Origin: Paulinella micropora
Taxonomy: Eukaryota; Cercozoa; Imbricatea; Euglyphida
Assembly (NCBI GenBank): GCA_009731375.1
Contig: BJOX01000159.1
Span: 796,361-860,360 of the forward strand
Direction of reading: 5' to 3'
DNA length: 64,000 bases
Both the position numbers and the translations under genes were made by a program. The notes beneath the pieces were generated by a model, which worked only from the letters and a program-made list of their open reading frames with translations, was not told where the DNA came from and searched no databases. Positions within the stretch are counted from its first letter, which is position 1. Each line of letters starts with the position of its first letter. Below, one piece after another: positions 33,478 to 44,816 of this stretch.

Positions 33478-34446
33478 TCATCTTATCAATGTCGGCGTCG
33501 TCCTCAAGCAGGATTTCAAGGCTGTTCTCGTCCTCCGGGGGTATGACCGGTTAGGGAAGGTTAGCACCCCCCGTTGGGCCATGAGGGCTTTGTCTTTCGA
33601 CCTTCCGGTTAAGAACTTTACCATCTTGACTAAGGCTACTCCCGGTTCCTCTTCCTCGGAGTCGTCACTATCACTACCCCCAACGGAGCCCTTTGCTGCC
33701 TCGCCCTTCTCTTTCCTGCCTTTGTCCGGACACTTGCTCAATTTGTGCTTACCCCCGCACACCCGGCACTTCTTGGTGCACTTACCGGCGATGTGTCCCC
33801 TTTCGAAGGAATTGAAGCACTTGGGCCCCTTGTTCTTTTCGCTCTTCTTGCTTTTGTCACCCTTGGTGGTGTCTGCCGGTTTGGAAGGGGTCTTCTTTGC
33901 TTTGGCTGGGTCGTGCTCGAACTTACACTTATCCGCCCACCTACACTCCCCCTGCTTGTCCCAAAGGAAGCACATTCCCTTCACCTTTCCTCCAACAATG
34001 ACATGGAGGTAGCGACACGAGGCCCCGCGAGTGCATTTGCCCTCTTTGCTGAAGATCCAGCATTCGTCTTTGGGCTTTCCTTTCCCGGCCTTCCGAGCTG
34101 CCATGCCTTTCTCAGTGGAACTAGTCACTTTGGCCCGGTCAAACTTCTTGTCTAATTCCAGGGCACGCTCCTGCACGGACTTCCACCATGTGGCGAAGTC
34201 CCACTTAAACTGCTTCCGGTTCAGCTCTGCCATCTCTACCCAAACCTGCCAGGCTTTCTTCACTCTAGAGTCAGACTGTTTTGGACCCACTAATGCGTCC
34301 TTCACTATCTGTTGCAGCCGGTTGTCGGTTGGGGCTTGACCGCGTGAAAGACGATGACTGAATATATTCGCTGATGAATAAAACCGTGATCCGAACTGAG
34401 AGGAGTGCTCCGGACGTAAATCCGAAATACACACGACTAAAAGCAA
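33478..34446 (-). CDS. Element B gag with CCCH fingers and zinc knuckle
   Basis: 322 residues. An N-terminal helical capsid-like part (LQQIVKDALVGPKQSD..., WVEMAELNRKQFKWDF) is followed by two CCCH zinc fingers with exact C-x8-C-x5-C-x3-H spacing (ECWIFSKEGKCTRGASCRYLH split as C-8-C-5-C-3-H, then CFLWDKQGECRWADKCKFEH). A Lys-rich linker and two knuckle-like units then follow (CFNSFERGHIAGKC, with Ser where the second Cys is expected, and CRVCGGKHKLSKC). The C-terminus is acidic. The nucleocapsid would bind retroelement RNA. The open frame is intact, although the true start may be a little upstream. Confidence 0.8.
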   Translation of the reverse strand: MLLVVCISDLRPEHSSQFGSRFYSSANIFSHRLSRGQAPTDNRLQQIVKDALVGPKQSDSRVKKAWQVWVEMAELNRKQFKWDFATWWKSVQERALELDKKFDRAKVTSSTEKGMAARKAGKGKPKDECWIFSKEGKCTRGASCRYLHVIVGGKVKGMCFLWDKQGECRWADKCKFEHDPAKAKKTPSKPADTTKGDKSKKSEKNKGPKCFNSFERGHIAGKCTKKCRVCGGKHKLSKCPDKGRKEKGEAAKGSVGGSDSDDSEEEEPGVALVKMVKFLTGRSKDKALMAQRGVLTFPNRSYPRRTRTALKSCLRTTPTLIR

Positions 34447-36125
34447 GTCTGATTAAACATAATTGACGGACTATTCCTTCTGAGGAATTCCGGTAGATTG
34501 AGTTCCGGTTGTCAGTAAATGACACTAAAATAATCCCACGACTACTTCCTTGTTACTGGAACTGAACTTTACTGAGAATACAATCACTTTCCGTTTTACT
34601 CTAGAACTATGCTACGTCACTAGCAATGATTATGGTTGGAAGCACAACTAATGACTGTGACTAATTATAATATGGACTGAATGACTGTAACTGTGTTCTA
34701 CCTATACTGCGTCTTAACTGACCATCCATCCGTAGTGAATAAAATGGTAACTGACATACTGTATTGGTAAATAGGTAAGTGCCACCTGTGTCACTGAATA
34801 ACGACTAATGTATAAAACGGTATTATCGTAATTACAAATACGTTAGGAAGTGTGAGGCTGTGACGCTCCCCCTTAATTAGATAATATCGTAAATGAACGG
34901 AATAAGTAAATTGTAAATACTATACTAATAGTTCTGTACAAATTTAGAAACAATCGCCCTCGGTCCATACTGTGCAGTCGGACACTGCCAATTCATTACG
35001 CGATAATAACCATGTTACATTTAAACTGCAGTCGTCGTAGGTACGTGTCGTCGCAGGTCGATAGGTCCATCGCAGTTGCAAAATCGTACGCATTGGTTAA
35101 TGGATTGGCAAAGGCCGTGTCAATTTGTTACCCGTAATGTAACAATCAATGGGCCATGTCCATTTGTTACCCGTAATGTAACAATTAATGGGTCATGAGT
35201 AATCGGAGCATAACGCGAGTAACATTAAAATTTTGCGAAGTTCGTGACGTTTGGAGAGTCGGGATCGTCGATCATAGCTGAACGTCGCGTTCCCCAAAGA
35301 TATCGCTTCATCGCCGATTAGCCGATGAGTAGCCTTGCCATGCCGGCCTGCGTGCGATAACTTCATTGTCCGCTCGTCAGTCCATGCGGTCGTTGTGCGC
35401 TGAACGTGCGGAGTCGAGACGATGCAGATGACGATGAGTCGCGTCGGGTGCGAGCTTCGATCGCGTAGGTCTGATGCCGGGCTGTTCGGACTCCTTCGTT
35501 AGAACCGGGCGCGTCGATTTCTGAATTTGTATCATATATGTTCTATCTCATTTGTAACCTTATATGAAATGTGACTTAGAAAAATCTAAGTCGTCAGCAC
35601 GACTATGATGTCTCGAAGTGGGATTGATAGAAGGTAACATAATCGAAGCAACATAAATGAAAAATAGTTCCATTATATCAAATATCGCATTTGAACATAA
35701 AACATGTTGCAATGTTATATATCAAATGTATTACTAACTTCATATAAGACGTAATTTTCAATGATAAAAATAAATGCGTCTATCACATATTCACGTTTTG
35801 AAACGTTAATCATGCAACTTCATAAATACACAAAATTACTACATTAAAATTAAGATCTGTATGCATCTATCCGACTTATGACGAAATTGATCAAGCATTT
35901 CAATGTTGGCAACGAATAAGAAGTGCTTATGTAAATAAAATGATGCGAAATCGACAGATCGGAAGCAATGCCAACAATTCTACCTTTGTGAGATGTATCT
36001 ATCCTATACTTCCTTGATTCCGATCGATGTTCGATTCGCGCGTCTGAAAGAACTACCTTATTAAGAAAAAATGAACAGTAAGTCAACAATAACATGCCAT
36101 ACTATTGACTATGCTGTTTTGTCTC
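34447..36125. other. LTR-derived, non-coding stretch between elements B and D
   Basis: No convincing ORF. It includes the probable B 5' LTR (about 34450-34866), a minus-strand polypurine-like AATTAAGGGGGAGC near 34868, a G+C-rich block (35210-35520) with a duplicated TTGTTACCCGTAATGTAACAA (35127 and 35164), and the probable LTR of element D ending near 36126. Boundaries cannot be fixed without a second D LTR. Confidence 0.45.
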
Positions 36126-36385
36126 ATAGGTTGCTCCCCCTGAGCCTATTCTATCCTGCGGCTAAGTCCTGTGACTTTAGCTCGCTTTCCATGCTCTCTT
36201 CTCCCTAAGCTCCTATCTCAGCCAACGAACTCGTTGCATAGCTCGTGCGCTTCTCAGAGTCGGCTCGGGCCTTCTTACACCTGAGTACGATACATGCGTA
36301 TGCGAAAATTTGCGTAAATTGCTGTTACGAAAATTAACGTATTCGTTGATCACGAAAAATTCGAAATTAACAATATTACCGATGT

Positions 36386-38016
36386 TTATTCCATGTTGAT
36401 CGTGAATTTATCCAAAAGATAATCCATCTGATCTTTAGGAAGGTGCTTAGTTAAAATATCACCGATTTGCTCATCTGTACTTACCTTCCGAAATTTTACG
36501 ATTCCGAGAGTTTCCAGTTCATGCAAATAGTGTTCTTCTACGAGAAGATGCCTAGTTCGCGGTCCCGCCAAATCTCGCTGTGCTGCTAAGATTGTTTGTG
36601 CATTATCTTCGAACACATCAACGGGATTATTCTGTGCTAAGCCTATCTCGGTGAGAATGTTTTTGACTGTCATCATCTCGCGAAGCGCTTCGTTAGCAGC
36701 GATGATTTCGGCGTCATTGGAAGAAAGAGCTACCTTAGTTTGTCTCTTCGACAACCAAGCTACTGGGCTGCCGCCGACGAGTATTACGTAGCCGGTTCGC
36801 GACTTACCCGTTTTGAGACACGCTTTGTGCGCGGCATCCGGATAAACGGAACTTTGTTCAACCAAACCGGATCTTGTGCCCGATTTGAATCGCAAACCCC
36901 GTAAATTCTTCAAGTAGCGGATGCATTTGCCTAATCGCGCGTAAGCAACTCCCGCGTCGATTGTCTGCATAACGCGCGGCGTTACAGCTTCATCGATGTC
37001 CGGTCTTGTCATCTTTGCTAGAAATAGGAGACTACCGACTATCTGGGGAATTGAAAATTGTCTGAGCTTGGCTGAACTGTGCATCGGGGTTGGATCGATT
37101 TTTGTACCTGGGGTAGCGCTTGGCTTAGAATCAGCGTAACCAAAAAACTTGACTACCTTCTTCGCGTATGTGCGCTGGTGCACAATTATCTCTCCGTCCT
37201 TTTGTTCGATCTCCATGCCTTTGAACTCTCTAGCTACGCCTAGCTTTTTGATCGGGAATCGCTTCTCGAGGCTATCGCAAAAGTAGATATAAGCTTTCTC
37301 GCTGGGGGCAATGAATATAAGGTCGTCTACGTGAAAGACACCTATTATGGCTTTGCTAACGTGTACTCCCTTTTGAATGAACATGCATGGGTCTGCCTTA
37401 AGAGGCTCAAAACCAAGCTCTCGTAAAAGTTCTGCGAATAGATCGTACCACCTTTTGCATACCTGTGGGGCTCCGTATAAAGCTTTAGTGATCTTAAGAA
37501 ACATCCCTTCGCGTCCTTTCTCGGTTACACCGGTTGGGGCGCGTCGAGCATACGGCGGGTCTTTCATGAGCGCATTGAGGTATGCGTTCTTGAAGTCTAC
37601 GGCATATATTTTGTTGCCTAAGCTTACTGATAGTTTGAATACAGTAAGACCGATCTATGGTTGGCACATGGAACGTAAAGCTGTTCGGGGTTATAACTGA
37701 TGCCTGGCTCCAGTTGATCTCCCCGTAAAGAGAGTCATGACTTAACGAATTTTACGCCCGCTTCGTCAGTCTTAACTTTATGAACCCAAAGTAAACCTAC
37801 GGGTTTGACTCCTGCCTTCCTAACTTCATCGGTCGTCACCCAATCATAGGTTTTGAACTCCCTTAACACTTTCAGTTCATTATCGATTCCTTTTTGCAAG
37901 TCTTTTAGTGTCATTCCTTCTTCAACTAAGTCTGCGGGTAGATGAATATAAAATAACCACTCGCTTGCTTCGTCATGAGAGATGCAATCATCCATATCAT
38001 TCAATACATCATTCAT
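36386..38016 (-). pseudogene. Element D reverse transcriptase and RNase H
   Basis: The 5' RT part (38016-37735) has VGLLWVHKVKTDEAG. The frame then breaks, and KIYAVDFKNAYLNALMKDPP lies just upstream of the open frame 37567-36386, which contains ITKALYGAPQVCKRWYD and the catalytic FHVDDLIFIAP. RNase H follows, with SRTGYVILVGGSPVAW, LSSNDAEI and a terminal DEQIGDILTKHLP, the classic copia ending. The main frame (393 residues) is intact. Confidence 0.88.
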
Positions 38017-38049
38017 GAGCGTAACATGATGCGTGGATGTAGACTTGAG

Positions 38050-40091
38050 TCAGTTTGCTTCCTCTCTCTTGCCTGTGACTATATTGGCTGAGCTAACACT
38101 GTTGGTTTGCTCCCAAGTTAGTCCTTTTGGCGGGGGCTTCTTCTCAATGTACCGGTTTGGATCGGTATGAGGCTCTTCTGGGGCAGTGAAATCAGATGAG
38201 GGCATCGGTCCTGTACTAAGGTTTGTGTCCTGATCGTCAGCTAAGCTTTGTTCAATACTGATCTCGTCTTGCTGGTCTGATTTCTGCTCTTCCTGTAATC
38301 CTTGCTCGTGAGTTGGCGAATCTGGTCTCATCGCTCTCTCAAGTGGTTGGATTGTCGTATGCTCGTGTGTCGTTTCTTTGAAGTGTGGTTGTTGATCCTC
38401 ATCTTCATCGTCTAGAATGGCTTGGATTGGTGAAGGTTGATCTGTGGTGATTGTGTCTTTCTCACTCTCCCCCTCAGATTCGTCACTCCAATCTATCTGG
38501 GCGGTTACGCCTGGCAGTGGTCCTATTTTGCGCGGGTTAAATCTAGCATTACGAACGCCAGCTATTACTCGCTTGCCATCCCATGCACGATACAATTCTC
38601 TATGTATGTCGTATCCTACTAACGTAACTACTTTGCCGGGCATAGCTCCCTTGCCGTCTGTGTTACCTTTGTGCATTACTCCTCTACTACCGATAGGTTT
38701 TAACTGATGCATTGGGGGCTTTCTACCGAAAAGCTGTTCGTATGGGGACATACCCTTACGGGAACCAGTGGTTGCCGGGAGGATGTTCAAGTGTGGATGC
38801 TGTATGTTCCAGTTCGTCCCAAAATTGGGTGGGAATCCAGCATGAATGCGCATAGCGCGTGCGGGTCCTCCTGCCGTTTGGTTCATTCTTTCCGCTACCG
38901 GATTGCCATTTTTATCTCCTGAAGCTGCGTCTTGCCACACTATGCAGGGTATTCCCTGCGCACCTCTGCGGGGGCAGTGAACTCCTGATCACAGCGTATT
39001 TCCTTGACTTTATTGCTTGTTCGTGTTTCAAAGAAGCTGATGGCCTTCTTGAGACAAGTAATAAACTCATTCTTATGGGCAAGATAGAAATCTAGCGTGT
39101 AACTGGAATAATCATCAGTCACGGAAAATTTATATCTTTTCCCTGTCCTTGACATTACACGCCAGGGTCCTTGCGTATCTAGGTGGAATATCTTTCCTGA
39201 CCTATTAGCTCTGCGAATATGATTAACCGCAAATCTAGGAAGAACCTTAGCTTTGCCGATCATGCATGGTTCGCATGTGGCGCACTCTTCCTTTGCGCTT
39301 TCCAAAGTTCCTCTAGGTCCAACTATTCTATAACCAGCCGCATCTGCGAAAGCAGTGGCTTTTCCGAAACCGAAATGTCCTATACTAGCATGAAGGATAT
39401 CTATTTCTATTGGCTTCCGTTTGTCAGTGCTAGCGGGGTACTTAACAAACAAGATTGCGTTGTTGGTCCTATCACTATCTCTATTCTTGCTTAGCTTGAA
39501 TCTAACACTATCTTTGACTGATATGGGGCTTCCCTCCCCGATTACCCCAACATGGATTCGCTCTTGGGTGCTCCTGAGGGAACATACCGCTGATTGATGC
39601 GAAGCGGTTTGTCCTTCATGTCCCATCGATACAATAGAGATTTTGTCAATCTCCCTGACTAGTATATCCCTGGGGTCTACCTTTATAGGTTTCTTAAGGA
39701 TAAACATCTGACCATTTTGGTGTACCACAGCTCTGTGGTGAAAATGATCCATGGGTCCAGTGGGTGCAATGTTGATAGGCATACAGGGGTCATAGTACGC
39801 TGCCTTTGCTATAACATGGGGTTTGGCATTACCATCTACTCTAGCTAGTTGCATCATACCTGCCTTCTCTATCTTTCTCTCACCATTTCCAGTTTTGAAG
39901 TTCACGGGTCTTACTTTCGTCTTGTTCGTCATTAAATGAGAATCTCGACAGATGTATTGTGAGGCTCCACTATCCTGGTATGTGTGTGTCGGGTTTGGTT
40001 TGTCTTTCGCGTTGATCAATACCATCGCCCTGTCTCGCGCTACTGTACTCACGTCTTTCTCTGTCTTGTGAGTCACTGTTGCTGGTGTCAT
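38050..40091 (-). pseudogene. Element D protease and integrase
   Basis: Starts with the protease-like YQDSGASQYICRDSH (D-S-G-A), then the integrase zinc-binding region (HASIGHFGFGKA... CATCEPCMIGKAKV) and core (FHLDTQGPWRVMSRTGK, VTDDYSSYTLDFYL, IRCDQEFTAPAEV). A stop/frame change at 38940 separates it from the C-terminal part (NPVAERMNQTAGGPARAMRI, with the catalytic-Glu region, to GDYNPRKIGPLPG-like). Integrase precedes RT, hence copia. Confidence 0.82.
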
Positions 40092-40148
40092 CCTCTTCGT
40101 TTTCTTCTTCGTCCTCTTCTTCTTCTTCCTCTTGTTCTTCCTCTTCTT

Positions 40149-42083
40149 CTATCTCTTCTGACGAATAGCTGCGAGTGCGTCCCTAAGTCTAATTTCGTCT
40201 GAGTTTCGTTCGTCGTCGCTGTTGAACTCGTACATCTCATCATCTTCTTCTTCCTCTGACTTTTCTTCTTTCTCTACTTCATCTATCTCTTCCTCTTCTT
40301 CGTTGCGTGTAGAAGGGAATAGTTGGCGTTCAGTAGTTGTGTTGGAAGGAGGGGGTGCTTGTGGCAATTCTACTCTTTCTTGTGCAGTGGAATGAGTGAC
40401 AATGGGGTCTTTTTCGACGCTGTAGGGGCTAGTTCTTCTCACTTTGTGCAGTACGTAAACTGCCTCTATCGCTTTCATTACGTCTGCGAGGAAATCGTCT
40501 GGCTGGTCGTCTGCTGTCCACACTACCTGTCTGTCTGAAGTCCATTGACAACCTTGCGTCATGACTTCTGCTAAGTGTGCGAGGGTGTAGAAGTTTATGG
40601 GTGACACATTAGGATTAGGCCTAGCCTGATCATTTACCACTACTAGACCTGCCTGCCTGAATGCGTGACTAGTAAGGTATCTACCTTCTGGGGTGCGAGG
40701 GGTTGCCTGTTCGGGTGTTGTGTTTTCGAAATGTTCCTCAACATACGTGACAGTTTCGGGTGTGGGTGCTTCAGGTATTGGACTTTCTGGTATTGGCCTT
40801 TCAGGTGTTGGATGCAGTGGGTGGGGTTGTCTACCATGCTCTACTGCTCTACCAGCTAAGCTATTCTGTCCACTACCGTACACTACCTGTTGGATCCGGC
40901 CCGTTTTTTCCTCATACTGTTTCGTCAGGTGGTTGAGTTTGCGTGACGGTTGTACCTGAAACTCGTGCGCCTTCACTGCGGGGTAATAACACCATTCTTG
41001 GTTCAGCTGATTGTAACCCTGAATGTTGCCGTACAACTCTAGGTACTGTTTGGCTACGGCTATCAGTCCTGCTTCGTCTGGGAACTTGCTATTCTTACTA
41101 GGCCTTTCTGCTGCCGGTCTTGCTAGGTCTATGAAGGGAAACAAGGGGTCTTGTTCGGCATGATAGCCGCAAAATGAACCATATGCAAACCGTTTCGCCA
41201 TGAGATTAGGGGAGCAGTAAAATTTGGGGTTGCGAGAAATCCCACACTGTTCTGCTTTTGTGTTCCTACTTTGACACCTAGGGTGCCCGTTCTTATCTAG
41301 CTGCTCATATACTAGTGTTCTCTGTTTGGGTGTGAGAGAGTAACCAGGCTTGAGATTTGCGTAGATAGGGTGTGGTGGTGGCTCAGATCTTCCCATGCGT
41401 TCGGTCTGTGACTGTGTGTCTGTGGATGAGATGGTAGAGGGTGGCGACTGTGCTCTTTCACTCTTTCTCTCCTTCTTCTGTGAATGTGTGACTGTGGATG
41501 TGAGGGAAGTGGGTTGTGCCTGTGCTCTTTCACCCTTACTCTCCATCCTCTTTTTCTGTTGTTTTTTAGATGAGAGGGTAGTGGTTTGCGACTGTGCTCT
41601 TTCACTCTTTCTCTCCATCTCTGCCTGCTGTTGCTTTTGTCTGCGAGCTTGCTGTCTGATGCTCTGCCGTCTATTGCTAGTCTGTTGACTGCTTGTCGGT
41701 TGAGTGCTAGTTTGTTGGTTATTGACCTGTTGACTGCTGTCCTGCTGACTGCTAGTTTGTTGACTACGGCTGCTGCTTGTCTGCAGCTGTCGACTGTTGT
41801 TTTGCTGTCTGCTGTTCTGTTGACTGCTAGTCTGTTGACTGCTGCTGCTTGTCTGTCGATTATTGTCTTGCTGTCTGCTGTTCTGCTGACTGCTAGTCTG
41901 CTGACTGCTGCTGCTTGTCTGTCGAGTATTGTTTTGCTGTCTGCTGTTCTGCTGACTGCTAGTCTGTTGAATGCTGCTCTGCTGAGTGTTGACTTGTTGA
42001 GTGCTGACGTGCTGAGTGCTATGAGGCTTATGAGCTGAGTCTAGCGACGGATCACAAAAAGATAGCCATCGTACATGAGGCAC
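40149..42083 (-). CDS. Element D gag-like protein with QQ-rich repeats
   Basis: 644 residues. Residues about 20-155 are a Gln/Ser/Thr/Asn-rich array of roughly 15-residue units (SSQQTSSQQNSRQQNN-type), matched at DNA level by repeated CTGTTGACTGCTAGTCTG. A central folded-looking part with Cys and His residues follows (HPRCQSRNTKAEQCGIS ... FCGYHAEQ), then an acidic Glu-rich C-terminus. It lies 57 bp upstream of the protease frame on the same strand, so gag is the natural reading; no zinc knuckle is present. It is truncated or close to truncated at its N-terminus by the junction with fragment G. Confidence 0.6.
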   Translation of the reverse strand: MPHVRWLSFCDPSLDSAHKPHSTQHVSTQQVNTQQSSIQQTSSQQNSRQQNNTRQTSSSSQQTSSQQNSRQQDNNRQTSSSSQQTSSQQNSRQQNNSRQLQTSSSRSQQTSSQQDSSQQVNNQQTSTQPTSSQQTSNRRQSIRQQARRQKQQQAEMERKSERAQSQTTTLSSKKQQKKRMESKGERAQAQPTSLTSTVTHSQKKERKSERAQSPPSTISSTDTQSQTERMGRSEPPPHPIYANLKPGYSLTPKQRTLVYEQLDKNGHPRCQSRNTKAEQCGISRNPKFYCSPNLMAKRFAYGSFCGYHAEQDPLFPFIDLARPAAERPSKNSKFPDEAGLIAVAKQYLELYGNIQGYNQLNQEWCYYPAVKAHEFQVQPSRKLNHLTKQYEEKTGRIQQVVYGSGQNSLAGRAVEHGRQPHPLHPTPERPIPESPIPEAPTPETVTYVEEHFENTTPEQATPRTPEGRYLTSHAFRQAGLVVVNDQARPNPNVSPINFYTLAHLAEVMTQGCQWTSDRQVVWTADDQPDDFLADVMKAIEAVYVLHKVRRTSPYSVEKDPIVTHSTAQERVELPQAPPPSNTTTERQLFPSTRNEEEEEIDEVEKEEKSEEEEDDEMYEFNSDDERNSDEIRLRDALAAIRQKR

Positions 42084-42237
42084 TTGAGGTGTACGTTCAA
42101 CCCCATATCATAAGACCGGACGAGCTGTCCTGGGCCGACAATTGGGAATCCCAAGTGTGCACTGTCACAGTTCCGACATGCCATTGTGACAAAAAGTCTA
42201 TTGATGACTTAATTGAGAAGCGGAAGGAGGAGATAAT

Positions 42238-42969
42238 ATGTATCGCACAAAGAAGCCAGTCGTTGGCGAGATTCGCGGAAGGAGTAGGAGCAGATGCCAC
42301 ATTACTAACGGATACTGTTTCCATGCGAAAGTAGGAGAAGAAAAAAGGGAGGCGTTTGTACCAAGGAGAACGGGGCGAATCCCTGATACTCCACCAGAAA
42401 CTATTAAAAGTTGTATTACTGATTTCTGGGGTGACGAGCCCACGTGGCCGCGTTCACTGTCTGAAGTGAAGAAATGCTTACGGACTTTATTCGAAAATAA
42501 TAAGCCGTATACTATTATCCTGCCATATAATGAGAAGGCGATATGGGCGCAGGAAATAAGGGACCGGCTTATTGATCATCCTATACCGGTACCCTCTCGC
42601 AAGCAACAGCTAGTGGTGGCTTGTCGTATGGGAACTCGTGAGCAGAGCAGTGCATACAAGCGGAAGCTCAGAGACCTCGACAAGTTGAAATTGATACCGC
42701 AAGCATTCACATGCTTTGATGGTTTCTACACCCGTAAAGCTCCTTTGCAATACGCGAGACTCATTGACATGCTGGTGGAGCTCGGCAAAGATGATGAGCC
42801 GGATACGGTCACGTATGAAAAGACGGGCCTAGATATAGATGATGTCTGGGAAGAAGACTTAGCTTTGGAGGAGGACAGAGAACCCCTCAAGCAGACTAAG
42901 AAGATGTCTGATGAAGATTTCCAAGAGGCGGCGCGGAAAATCTTAGAAGAAGGAGTAGGCACTGAGTGA
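42238..42969 (+). pseudogene. Gypsy pol, region upstream of RT
   Basis: 243-codon open frame without a domain I can name, directly upstream of the RT in another frame. It includes PWTPRSLSEVKKCLRTLF-like sequence and a Glu/Asp-rich end. Another frame at 42089-42334 probably belongs to the same ancestral polyprotein. Confidence 0.5.
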
Positions 42970-44111
42970 AGGAGCTTTTAAAAGCCAAATTGGAGGCGAA
43001 CAAAGAAATTTTTGACCCTCCATATGCAGGTGGTGTCAAGCCTGAGGACTTCACAGCGGTTATCTACAAAATACCGGGTGCGGAGCCGTCACCGGCACCA
43101 CGAAGGGCGAATTTGAGTATACATGAGGCGAAGATAGCGGAGGAGCTAGCAAGACAGCTGCTCAATGAGGACTTTATTGAGAGATCAACATCTCCAATAG
43201 TCTCACAACAGAGAATAGTGCCGAAGCCAGGAGGAGAATGGCGCCTGACAGTTAACTATGCTCGTGTTAACAAGGTGCTGGAGGAAGAGAGAAATCCTCT
43301 CCCGACATTNNNNNNNNNNTGCATTAGAAGAAGGAAGAAGAATACTGCGGAATGTGAAATTCTATTCGGTCATTGACCTTAAGAACTGCTTCTGGCATCG
43401 CGCAGATACCACTGGAAGAAAAGTCCAGATGGATGACGGCGTTTGTGGTGGGTATGGAGATATACTAATGGTAAGTGCTTCCGATGGGCCTCAAGCAAGC
43501 CCCAGGACTCTTTCAGAAGGCGATGCAGAAGAGGCTAAGCAGTCAGTACGATGATCTGACAGACGGAGGATTTATGAGAAGGAGGGGACAGAAAGCGGGA
43601 GAATATGCATTTTGCTATATCGATGACATTATCGTATACTCTAACACAATGGAGGAGCATATCGATCAATTGTCCGACATATTCAGGCGCATCGGAGCTT
43701 TTGGCCTGAAGTGCAATCTGAAGAAGTATCAACTTGCCAAGACGAGTGTGATATATTTAGGGTACGAGATCTCTAATAACCGAGTCTCGATATCTAAGGA
43801 GAAGAGGGAGGAGATTATGAATCGACCGATACCGAAGAACTGCACTGAATTACATTCATTCCTTGCGATGGCGCAATACTATAGCCAGTTCATACCCGAT
43901 TGGGTGCAACACGTGCTAAGTTGGAGAGAATGATTGATTTTGGAGACTTTGAGAAGTGGGATGAATAGGCTTTGCAAGCGTTTCATACGCTCAAAGATCT
44001 TATTTACAAAGACCCGAAGGATAAAGGACTGGTGTTAACGATGCCCGACTTCACGAAACAATTCGTAGTCGATACAGATGCATCTAAGTTTGCGATTGGG
44101 GCTGTGGACTA
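42966..44111 (+). pseudogene. Gypsy reverse transcriptase, broken
   Basis: RT fingers/palm: QLLNEDFIERSTSPIVSQQR, IVPKPGGEWRLTVNYARVN, then a 10-N gap (43310-43319), FYSVIDLKNCFWH, LPMGLKQAPGLFQKAM, the catalytic FCYIDDIIVYS, and IYLGYEIS. The RNase H start VVDTDASKFAIGAV follows. Two in-frame TAA codons and a frame shift near 43450-43480, a frameshift near 43925 and a TAG near 43968 make it non-functional. Confidence 0.88.
43310..43319. other. Assembly gap (10 N) in gypsy RT
   Basis: Falls between NPLPT and ALEEGRR. In related RTs only a few residues separate these motifs, so little sequence is missing. Confidence 0.9.
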
Positions 44112-44181
44112 GGCTGTTAAGCTGACTTCCGGAACCGGTGGGGAGAGTGGACTAGGCTGTTGTACGACTGGGCGCAGGGGA

Positions 44182-44715
44182 GTGAGTATCCCATGGCAGA
44201 GACATTGGGCCGTAGCAGGAGCAGCAGCAAATAGTACCGCAGGGTTTCAACCTCGTACTAGGCCGTTCAGAGTCCGAGAAAGGGTGGTAGGTGGTGAGAG
44301 CGTACTAGAGAAGGAATACGCAAGTTTGCAGGAAGCAGAGGGAGAAGCTGACCCGGTGGACGACCTAGTTCGTTTCATGACCGAACGCGGATGGATGGCT
44401 AAGGGGATCCGGCTAGCAGAACAAGCCCTCCTAGGACGGAGTGCGGACAAAGACCCCATGTTCGATTCGGGAGCTACGTTGCACTTTGTGCCGGCCGGAG
44501 CTGAACAACGCCTGTTCAACATTCAGCGAGGGATGAAACGGGTAGATACGGTCAACGGGGAGACCACCGTGACTAAGAAGGGCTCACTAGACATGACGAC
44601 CGTGAACGGAAAGGGGGAAAAGAACAGGTTACATCTAGGTAGTGTGTGGGTTAGCCCCAACATAGATGAAACCTTAGTCTCCGGTCCTCAGTTAGCAAGG
44701 ATGGTTACAGTGTAG
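44182..44715 (+). pseudogene. Element C aspartic protease region
   Basis: 177 codons with FDSGATLHFVPAGAEQRLFN (catalytic D-S-G) and RVDTVNGETTVTKKGS. The counterpart in element B is 31394-31813. The frame ends prematurely before the integrase. Confidence 0.8.
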
Positions 44716-44816
44716 TCCTCCACAAGAAGGGAGAGTGATACATCACTAAGGCCCGGATACCGGACATTTCCCCAGAGCTTAAGGCCGGGGTCCTTTACCT
44801 AGGCGACAAGGACAAG

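Larger units (their letters stand above)
27247..34446 (-). mobile_element. Element B: decayed copia retrotransposon
   Basis: Minus-strand element with the order gag, protease, integrase, reverse transcriptase, RNase H, polypurine tract, LTR, which is copia order (integrase before RT). It belongs to the same family as element C: many blocks are near-identical at protein level (FDSGATLHFVPAGAEQRLFN, KPLYGGFWYGMVG, LYGDNQGALDLAD). It is broken by several frameshifts and a 317-bp internal inversion. The 3' LTR is 27247-27805. A diverged 5' LTR is probably at about 34450-34866, itself preceded by a polypurine-like AATTAAGGGGGAGC on the minus strand. Confidence 0.85.
36126..42083 (-). mobile_element. 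Element D: second copia family
   Basis: Minus-strand copia element whose proteins differ clearly from the B/C family. The order is gag-like ORF (42083-40149), protease/integrase (40091-38050), RT (38016-37300) and RNase H to 36386, then a polypurine tract TCAGGGGGAGCAACC (about 36131-36145) and LTR. It is truncated at its 5' side, where gypsy fragment G begins six bases away. Frameshifts separate integrase from RT and split the RT. Confidence 0.82.
42089..44111 (+). mobile_element. Element G: gypsy (Ty3-type) pol fragment
   Basis: Plus-strand fragment carrying the end of a protease-side region, the reverse transcriptase and the very start of RNase H. It ends abruptly after VDTDASKFAIGAVD, where element C begins. 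There are no LTRs and no integrase. It is therefore a truncated remnant wedged between copia elements D and C. Confidence 0.85.
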
